A DNA stretch of 16,810 nucleotides from Competibacteraceae bacterium UBA2792 (GTDB taxonomy: Bacteria > Pseudomonadota > Gammaproteobacteria > Competibacterales > Competibacteraceae): the NCBI GenBank assembly GCA_002352125.1, contig DEHU01000274.1, positions 1 to 16,810 of the forward strand, written 5' to 3'. The notes beneath the pieces are model-generated. The model made no database searches. It had not been told where the DNA came from and saw only the letters and a list, made by a program, of their open reading frames with translations. This document shows, piece by piece, positions 1 to 6,111 of this stretch; the first letter of the stretch is position 1, and every line of letters starts with the position of its first letter. A program made the position numbers and the translations under genes.

Positions 1-18
1 CCGCTCGGGAACCCCTCC
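1..18 (-). tRNA. Partial tRNA, probably tRNA-Tyr (5' end only)
   Basis: Read on the minus strand from position 18 leftwards, the sequence is GGAGGGGTTCCCGAGCGG, the 5' acceptor strand, T8 and D-stem start of a tRNA. From memory, the E. coli tRNA-Tyr start differs at one base only, and the TT-CCCGAGCGG part is more like tRNA-Tyr than tRNA-Ser or tRNA-Leu. A near-consensus promoter lies just upstream. The anticodon is outside the window, so the identity rests on the first 18 bases. In E. coli, tyrU is followed by glyT, thrT and tufB; a similar string may continue beyond the left edge. Confidence 0.65.
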
Positions 19-33
19 AAAATCGAGTCGCGC

Positions 34-62
34 ATTATGAAGAAAGAGAAAATAATTGTCAA
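34..62 (-). promoter_or_regulatory. Sigma-70 promoter of the leftward tRNA
   Basis: On the minus strand there is a perfect -35 box TTGACA (62-57), a 17-bp spacer and a CATAAT -10 box (39-34), 15 bp before the tRNA 5' end at 18. The bases after the -10 box are GCGCGAC, a GC-rich discriminator typical of stable-RNA promoters under stringent (ppGpp/DksA) control. Regulation is inferred from that motif. Confidence 0.8.
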
Positions 63-644
63 TATTACAATGTGAATTTTCTGTCGAACCGCGATGATGT
101 CAACGCCAAATGAATGTTTTTGAGTCGGATTTGGCGGTTCCAACCCTTAATTTAAGGGGCGTTGGTGGTCCTGAACGCTGTCGATTCCATACCTCAATAT
201 GCTGTCGATTCCATACCTCAATATATTGTTATCTTAATCCCGAGGGCCGCTGCTCGTACCACGAAAGGATAAGTAGTTAGCCCTAACTCATTAAGTGTAT
301 TAATCAAAATATTTTCAAATGGTTAATGTTTGAAAAAAATCGGCCGAGCTTTCGGTCGAGTACTTAAGATTCGAGAGGTGCTGAGTAGATTGAGATGACA
401 GGAAGGCGGTGGCGAGCTGGGCGGAGCAACTTGGGGAACGTGCAGTTGAATCGACGATTGGTTCGGGCGGTGGAACGCTTGCGGGTGTGGCCGGACATCT
501 GTATTTCTGTGGCTTGGAGAGGCAGGATAGAGACGCGGGCGATGCAGGTGTTGCCGGGCTGGGATCGTTCAATATTGCTGTTGTTTTGTTCGAACATTTT
601 TGTAGTCGGCGGCATAAGAAGGTAACGCTGAAGTGTGTTTTGTG
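63..644. other. AT-rich spacer between divergent tRNA promoters, with no recognised gene
   Basis: This stretch is mostly AT-rich; 301-360 has 19 G or C in 60. It includes an imperfect hairpin at 140-165 (CCAA/TTGG around CCCTTAA/TTAAGGG) and the tandem repeat at 177-224. A GC-richer island spans about 361-590 (52-62% GC per 60-base line). Short reading frames cross the island on both strands (for example 395-625 plus and 364-615 minus). None has a clear ribosome binding site or a family I recognise, and their Pro/Ser-rich or Gly-rich translations look like frame artefacts. A decayed gene or an unannotated RNA cannot be excluded. Confidence 0.6.
177..224. repeat. Exact tandem duplication, 2 x 24 bp
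   Basis: Positions 177-200 and 201-224 are identical 24-base units beginning GCTGTCGATTCC and ending CTCAATAT, directly adjacent. There are only two copies. This looks like a recent tandem duplication or a site for a binding protein. Confidence 0.95.
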
Positions 645-674
645 TTGAGTCCTTAAGGAACTACGATTTATACT
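645..674 (+). promoter_or_regulatory. Probable promoter of tRNA-Thr
   Basis: TTGAGT (645-650), an 18-bp spacer and TATACT (669-674) precede the tRNA, which starts at 697, so transcription would start about 15 bases before the mature 5' end. The bases after the -10 box (TTTACATC) are AT-rich, unlike the GC-rich discriminator of the divergent tRNA promoter. Confidence 0.6.
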
Positions 675-696
675 TTTACATCTAACATATTCGATT

Positions 697-773
697 GCTG
701 GCGTAGCTCAGATCGGTAGAGCGGCTGATTTGTAATCAGCGGGTCGGGGGTTCGATTCCCTTCGCCAGCTCCA
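697..773 (+). tRNA. tRNA-Thr, anticodon TGT
   Basis: A full cloverleaf can be folded by eye. The acceptor stem is GCTGGCG (697-703) with CGCCAGC (763-769). The D stem is GCTC/GAGC and the anticodon stem is GCTGA/TCAGC around loop TTTGTAA with anticodon TGT at 731-733. The T arm is GGGGG-TTCGATT-CCCTT, with two G-T pairs. The discriminator is T770 and CCA is encoded at 771-773. TGT reads ACA (Thr). It corresponds to E. coli thrU, which there lies directly before tyrU; here the tRNA-Tyr-like gene is about 680 bp away in the opposite direction. No intrinsic terminator is visible before the next gene at 855. Confidence 0.95.
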
Positions 774-854
774 AAGTCAACTAAAATTTAATCATCGATT
801 CAGATTTTGGCCTGGGTGGTTTCGGAATTAGTTTGTGCGAAGGAGTTCGATCTA

Positions 855-1616
855 ATGAGGTTCTTTTCCGAGATCGTGGCGAAATCTTTCGACCATGCGC
901 GATTTTTGTTGCCAATAATCAGCGGGTTACTGGCGGTGTCGGCTGGCGATATTTTTGCCAGGCAGATTGCCATTTCTTGGAACGCCAATACTGAACCCGA
1001 GCTTGGAGGTTATCTACTTTATTATGGATTAGCAAGCAGAGCATATACATCGACAATTGATGTGGGTAATCAAACTAGCTACGTTTTGAATGTTGACGAC
1101 GCCAACACATACTACATCGCTGTTACGGCTTATAACATCAATAAAACGCTTGAAAGCAGTTTTTCTAATGAAGTGAATACTTCGAGTGGTAGTGTTTCGT
1201 TGGCGTTTCAGGAGAGCCCGAGCGAGGGGTCATACGAAAGTGGGGTGGGGTTGATTCGGGGATGGGTGTGCAACGCGTCCGTGGTTGAGGTGGAAATTGA
1301 TGGCGGGGAGCGGCTGAGGGCGGCTTACGGGACCCGACGTGCGGACACGGCATCGGTGTGCGGTACCACCGATACGGGGTATGGATTGACCTATAACTGG
1401 AACCTGCTGGGAGACGGGATTCACACGCTGCGGGTTTTGGCCGACGGGGTGGAGTTTGACCGCGTCTCCTTTCGCGTGACCACGTTGGGCCAGGATTATT
1501 TGCGGAACGTGCCAGAATATCGGCGCACGCTGTCGAATTTTCCGAGCACCGGCAGAAATACGACTCTGCGTTGGTCGGAAACTCACCAAAATTTCGTTAT
1601 CGTAGGCTTCGAATAA
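855..1616 (+). CDS. Exported fibronectin type III domain protein with a C-terminal beta-rich module
   Basis: The protein is 253 aa if it starts at ATG 855, which has a strong AAGGAG site 9 bases upstream; an in-frame TTG at 807 has no such site. Residues 1-35 form a signal peptide: a charged start, the hydrophobic core FLLPIISGLLAVSA, and a possible cut after DIFA. Residues about 37-108 look like one fibronectin III domain (ISWNANTEPELGGYLLYYG ... YYIAVTAYN ... SNEV). A linker follows, then a second module at about 121-250 with two cysteines (C139, C169) and a GDGIHTLRVLADG segment typical of beta-sandwich surface domains. GC content jumps at the linker, from 21/60 at 1141-1200 to 37/60 at 1201-1260, which suggests two modules of different origin. 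A role in adhesion or polymer binding is possible but unproven. Confidence 0.75.
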   Translation: MRFFSEIVAKSFDHARFLLPIISGLLAVSAGDIFARQIAISWNANTEPELGGYLLYYGLASRAYTSTIDVGNQTSYVLNVDDANTYYIAVTAYNINKTLESSFSNEVNTSSGSVSLAFQESPSEGSYESGVGLIRGWVCNASVVEVEIDGGERLRAAYGTRRADTASVCGTTDTGYGLTYNWNLLGDGIHTLRVLADGVEFDRVSFRVTTLGQDYLRNVPEYRRTLSNFPSTGRNTTLRWSETHQNFVIVGFE

Positions 1617-1881
1617 TTTCAATCGAGACGAGTGGGGTTGCTGTTCGCAATATTTTGCGAGATTTGCCAGCCTCTTGTGAGATTTTCTAGCGTCGGGTTG
1701 TTGGGAACCAGTGATTGAGCGAACCGAACACTAGGGATAGAAACGCATCAGTTTGCAGAAAGCGTTCCGGTCGGCGAACGGGGAACGGATGGTGGAGAAG
1801 GCGGGCTCATGGTAGCGATTTCACCGAGAATCTATCGAGACAGAGCGCGTTCGATGGAACAATCGGCTCAAAGCAGAAAAA
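1617..1881. other. Intergenic region with two small hairpins and no gene
   Basis: No reading frame with a start site and family similarity was found. A 6-bp hairpin TCGCAA-tatt-TTGCGA lies at 1645-1660, 29 bases after the fibronectin gene stop. It has no T run, so it is at best a weak terminator. A second inverted repeat, CGTTCC (1763-1768) with GGAACG (1782-1787), is also present. Confidence 0.6.
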
Positions 1882-1909
1882 TTGACATGCGCCAAAGATA
1901 GGCTTTACT
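1882..1909 (+). promoter_or_regulatory. Probable promoter of the thiolase gene
   Basis: A perfect TTGACA (1882-1887) is followed after 16 bp by TTTACT (1904-1909, four of six consensus bases). The leader would be about 125 bases and includes the 14-bp palindrome AGCTTGGCCAAGCT at 1982-1995, which could be an operator or a hairpin. Confidence 0.5.
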
Positions 1910-2042
1910 TATCCACCGTCTGCCCGTCCAACGTGGGTCGGGAAAGCGTGCGAAGTATCAACAAGGAGCTTTGGTGGCTGAAGCTTGGCCAAGCTGAACC
2001 AACGTATGAAACCTCACAACCACACAACTCGAGGATGAACTG

Positions 2043-3245
2043 ATGGCTCTGAAAGAAGTCGTGATCGTTAGCGCCGCTCGGACGGCGATCGGCAAATTCA
2101 TGGGCACCCTCAAGGACGTATCGGCCCGTGATCTGGCGATAACCGCTGCCAAGGGCGCAATCGAACGATCCGGCATTCCAGCCGACAAGATCGATGAAAT
2201 CTGCATGGGGCAGCTTTATACCGGTATGCAAGGCTCTCTACCGGCGCGGCAGGTGAGCATGCGGGTTGGTTTGCCACATAGCAGCAGCGCCGTATCCGTC
2301 AACCAGAACTGTACTTCTGGCATGCGCGCGCTGGAGATTGCGTGCCACAACATCATGCTCGGCCAGACCGAGATTGGTTTGGTGGTTGGCGTCGAGAGCA
2401 TGACCAATGCACCTTACATGCTGCCCAAGGGCCGCATGGGTTACCGGATGGGACAGGGCAACATCGAAGACAGCATGATCCACGATGGCCTGTTCGACGA
2501 ACTGGTGCCAGGCCACATGGCCATGACGGCGGAAAACGTTGCGGTCAAATACGGCATCACCCGCCAGGAATGCGACGAATTGGCGCTGATCAGCCATACC
2601 CGCTGCACTAATGCCACCAAGGAAGGTATCTTCAAACGCGAAATTGTGCCGGTCGAACTCAAGTCTAGGAAAGGCTCGACCTTTTTCGATGCCGACGAGA
2701 ATTTCATCCCCGATGCCAGCTTAGAGAAGATGGCCAAGCTGTCGGCTGCCTTTAAGAAAGATGGTGTGGTTACCGCCGCCAACGCATCCAGCATCAACGA
2801 CGGTGCCAGCGCGGTGGTGATCATGTCGCTGGACAAGGCAAAGGAGATGGGGATTAAGCCGTTGATGAAGCTAGTTAGCATTTGCAACGCTGGCATCGAT
2901 CCGGCAGTCATGGGACTAGGCCCAGCAGTGGCGATTCCCAAGGCTCTCAAACAGGCTGGTCGGAAATTCGAGGATATCGAGTACTGGGAAGTCAACGAAG
3001 CATTTGCTGCCCAGTGGCTGGGTGTCGGCCGGATGTTGAAAGAGCAGGGCATGAACTTGAGCCCGGATAATTGTAACTTCAACGGATCAGGTATCGCGTT
3101 GGGTCATCCGGTTGGCTCGACCGGCTTGCGTATCGTGGTCAGCCTGTATTACGAATTGGAGCGCCAGGGTAAAGCTTTAGGCGGCGCTTCGCTGTGTGTC
3201 GGTACCGGCCCCGCTATGGCTTCGTTATGGACGCGCGATATCTAG
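2043..3245 (+). CDS. Acetyl-CoA acetyltransferase (thiolase)
   Basis: This 400-aa thiolase-superfamily enzyme has the expected length. It should condense two acetyl-CoA to acetoacetyl-CoA, or run the reverse thiolysis, in the cytoplasm. The catalytic residues are visible: the acyl-carrying Cys90 in SVNQNCTSGMRALE, NEAFAAQ, His355 in GSGIALGHPVGSTG and Cys385 in CVGTGP. The nucleophile motif is NCTSG rather than the CGSG or CASG common in PhaA and AtoB, so it is a divergent member and its substrate range may differ. The start ATG has GAGGA about 7 bases upstream. It stands alone with its own promoter and an intrinsic terminator. Supply of acetoacetyl-CoA for the PHA made by phaC at 6112-8007 is plausible, but no phaB is next to it. 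Confidence 0.92.
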   Translation: MALKEVVIVSAARTAIGKFMGTLKDVSARDLAITAAKGAIERSGIPADKIDEICMGQLYTGMQGSLPARQVSMRVGLPHSSSAVSVNQNCTSGMRALEIACHNIMLGQTEIGLVVGVESMTNAPYMLPKGRMGYRMGQGNIEDSMIHDGLFDELVPGHMAMTAENVAVKYGITRQECDELALISHTRCTNATKEGIFKREIVPVELKSRKGSTFFDADENFIPDASLEKMAKLSAAFKKDGVVTAANASSINDGASAVVIMSLDKAKEMGIKPLMKLVSICNAGIDPAVMGLGPAVAIPKALKQAGRKFEDIEYWEVNEAFAAQWLGVGRMLKEQGMNLSPDNCNFNGSGIALGHPVGSTGLRIVVSLYYELERQGKALGGASLCVGTGPAMASLWTRDI

Positions 3246-3264
3246 TGCTTGATTGAAAAGCTCG

Positions 3265-3288
3265 GGCGGCCTGGATGGGCCGCCTTTT
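3265..3288 (+). terminator. Intrinsic terminator after the thiolase gene
   Basis: A perfect 7-bp stem, GGCGGCC (3265-3271) with GGCCGCC (3278-3284) and a 6-base loop, is followed directly by TTTT. It lies 19 bases after the stop codon. Confidence 0.88.
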
Positions 3289-3316
3289 AAATCGCATGAT
3301 TTTATATCATCATCTC

Positions 3317-3346
3317 AGGATAATTATCCTAAAATATCAGTATAAT
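3317..3346 (+). promoter_or_regulatory. serS promoter with an overlapping palindrome
   Basis: A consensus -10 box TATAAT lies at 3341-3346, about 49 bases before the serS start. No good -35 box is found at the right distance. That place is taken instead by the perfect 14-bp palindrome AGGATAATTATCCT (3317-3330). This arrangement suggests an activator-dependent promoter or a repressor operator. The binding protein is unknown. Confidence 0.55.
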
Positions 3347-3361
3347 CCAGCACCAAACTAA

Positions 3362-4678
<1,317 letters not shown>

Positions 4679-4796
4679 ACCGCCAAAATGTAAAACAACC
4701 ATGATTGTAAGAGCAGGCTAATACTCAATTCGGGAAGCCGCAATCTCCAACGGATAGCCAGCAGCAAGCCCAGCAGAGAGGCGAGAGGAGAATGGT

Positions 4797-4847
4797 ATGG
4801 CGCTCCTAGCAAACGCGCTTTCCACCATCACGAGCAAAAACGGATAA
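4797..4847 (+). CDS. Possible 16-codon leader peptide upstream of the DAHP synthase gene
   Basis: ATG at 4797 is preceded at 6 bases by AGGAG (4786-4790), the strongest ribosome binding site in this gap. It opens a frame translating as MALLANALSTITSKNG, which stops at TAA 4845-4847, four bases before the next gene's ATG at 4852. That gene has only a weak site (GGA at 4842-4844), so ribosomes finishing the mini-ORF could restart on it (translational coupling). The peptide has no Phe, Tyr or Trp, so classical attenuation by aromatic amino acids is unlikely. It could also be chance. Confidence 0.35.
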   Translation: MALLANALSTITSKNG

Positions 4848-4851
4848 ATTT

Positions 4852-5970
4852 ATGATCGTTATTTTGAGTTCCAATGTCGCGGAGAATTCTAAGGAGTATC
4901 GGCTTACGCTCGACTATTTGTCGCGGCTGCCGGGTATTGCCACTCGCATCCATAATGTACAGGGTGCTCAGCAAGTACTGACCGAAATTTATCTGATCGG
5001 CGACACCAAGACGCTCTCCGTCGAGGATATTCGCGTCTTGCCAGGCGTGGAGCGGGTCATCCGAGTTTCAGAAGAATATCGCATTCTGGGCCGGCATCGG
5101 GACGGGCAGCGCGTCAGCGGTTTCGAGTATAACGGGGTTTCGTTCAGCCAGGATACCTTGAACGTGTTCGCTGGTTTGTGCGCCGTCGATACCTCCGAAC
5201 ATGTAGAACTAATGCTAAAGGCTTTGCGGGATCATGGTCAGGTTTGCACCCGGATGGGCGCCTACAAGCCCCGCACTAATCCCTATTCGTTTCAAGGTCA
5301 TGGAAAATCTTGTTTAAATTATGTTTTCGAGTTGGCTGGCAAATATGACATCAAGGTTATTGCCATGGAGATAACCCACGAAAGTCATGTCGATGAAATT
5401 CATGAGTGTCTGGAGCAGACCGGCCGACCTACTGGAGTGATGCTGCAGATCGGTACCCGGAACACCCAAAATTTCGAGTTGTTAAAAGCCGTTGGTCGGC
5501 AACAGGACTTCCCGGTACTGTTCAAGCGAGGATTTGGTATCACCCTGAACGAATCGCTCAATGCCGCTGAGTATCTTGCCAGCGAGGGCAATTCCCGGGT
5601 GGTGTTTTGCCTGCGGGGAGTGAAAACCAACATGGGCGATCCACACCGCAATTTGGTCGATTTCAGTCATGTACCAGTACTAAAACGGTTAACGCGGATG
5701 CCAGTGTGCATCGATCCCTCACACTCAGTGGGCTCTCGCGAACGTTCTCCAGATGGCTTATACGATTTGATGCATGCTACGGCACAAGGAGTCGTGGCAG
5801 GTGCCAACATGGTGTTGGTAGATTTTCATCCGGTGCCTACCAAAGCATTGGTGGATGGTCCGCAAGCCATGTTATTAGAAGAGTTAGGCTGGTTTTTGGA
5901 AGATGTCGCGACCGCACGAGAGTGCTACGAGAAACGTCAAATCTTGGCTGCGCAGCGAGTTGCGAGCTAA
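4852..5970 (+). CDS. aroF: 3-deoxy-7-phosphoheptulonate (DAHP) synthase, type I-beta, divergent
   Basis: DAHP synthase joins phosphoenolpyruvate and erythrose 4-phosphate, the first step of the shikimate pathway. The protein is 372 aa. Residues 1-80 form a small ferredoxin-like regulatory domain (MIVILSSNVAE, LPGVERVIRVS), as in Thermotoga-type I-beta enzymes. The barrel shows Cys110 in GLCAVD, KPRTNPYSFQG (139-149), LQIGTRNTQNFELLK, FKRG (224-227) and DPSHS with His291. The metal site is unusual: where family members have a glutamate (usually EVHP) this protein has Asp324 in VDFHP, and the usual CERG is CLRG. Asp335 is kept. It may be a catalytically altered paralogue or may act on another sugar phosphate. 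The start has only a weak GGA site. Confidence 0.82.
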   Translation: MIVILSSNVAENSKEYRLTLDYLSRLPGIATRIHNVQGAQQVLTEIYLIGDTKTLSVEDIRVLPGVERVIRVSEEYRILGRHRDGQRVSGFEYNGVSFSQDTLNVFAGLCAVDTSEHVELMLKALRDHGQVCTRMGAYKPRTNPYSFQGHGKSCLNYVFELAGKYDIKVIAMEITHESHVDEIHECLEQTGRPTGVMLQIGTRNTQNFELLKAVGRQQDFPVLFKRGFGITLNESLNAAEYLASEGNSRVVFCLRGVKTNMGDPHRNLVDFSHVPVLKRLTRMPVCIDPSHSVGSRERSPDGLYDLMHATAQGVVAGANMVLVDFHPVPTKALVDGPQAMLLEELGWFLEDVATARECYEKRQILAAQRVAS

Positions 5971-5986
5971 TTTCTGAGAAATTTTT
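5969..5986 (+). terminator. Weak possible terminator after the DAHP synthase gene
   Basis: The stem AATTTC (5969-5974) and GAAATT (5978-5983), with loop TGA, runs straight into a T run (T5982-5986 overall). The stem overlaps the stop codon and is AT-rich, so it would be weak. Confidence 0.3.
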
Positions 5987-6062
5987 ATATGATTATATCA
6001 TCATCGAGTGAAATTTAACTCAATAGATCAACCTATACATCACTTACCACTAAAACCTTCCT

Positions 6063-6095
6063 CCCCACGTTATAGTTACATGGTTCAACGTGGGG
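6063..6095. terminator. Stem-loop between convergent genes
   Basis: CCCCACGTT (6063-6071) and AACGTGGGG (6087-6095) form a perfect 9-bp inverted repeat with a 15-base loop, between the ends of the DAHP synthase gene and phaC. Neither side has an immediate T run, so it is not a textbook intrinsic terminator. Its position suggests it ends transcripts or stabilises 3' ends in both directions. Confidence 0.5.
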
Positions 6096-6111
6096 AAACA
6101 ACTAAAAACTA

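Noticed and set aside
177..224. Start of a CRISPR array
   Set aside because: Two units are directly adjacent with no spacer and no cas gene is present.
333..360. Possible minus-strand intrinsic terminator (CCGA-aagc-TCGG followed by a run of T)
   Set aside because: The stem is only four good pairs and there is no convincing minus-strand gene upstream for it to end.
364..615. Overlapping short frames on both strands in the GC-richer island, e.g. 83 aa minus and 76 aa plus
   Set aside because: No ribosome binding site, no recognisable family, and biased Pro/Ser or Gly translations expected from GC-rich DNA read out of frame.
807..854. TTG start extending the fibronectin protein by 16 residues
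   Set aside because: ATG 855 has a strong AAGGAG at good spacing and gives a proper signal peptide.
697..1616. Integrated mobile element at the 3' end of tRNA-Thr
   Set aside because: No integrase and no second copy of the tRNA 3' end was found in the window, despite the composition change nearby.
4786..4807. Hairpin AGGAG/CTCCT as a serS terminator
   Set aside because: The stem is only five pairs with a long loop and no T run, and the AGGAG is better read as a ribosome binding site.
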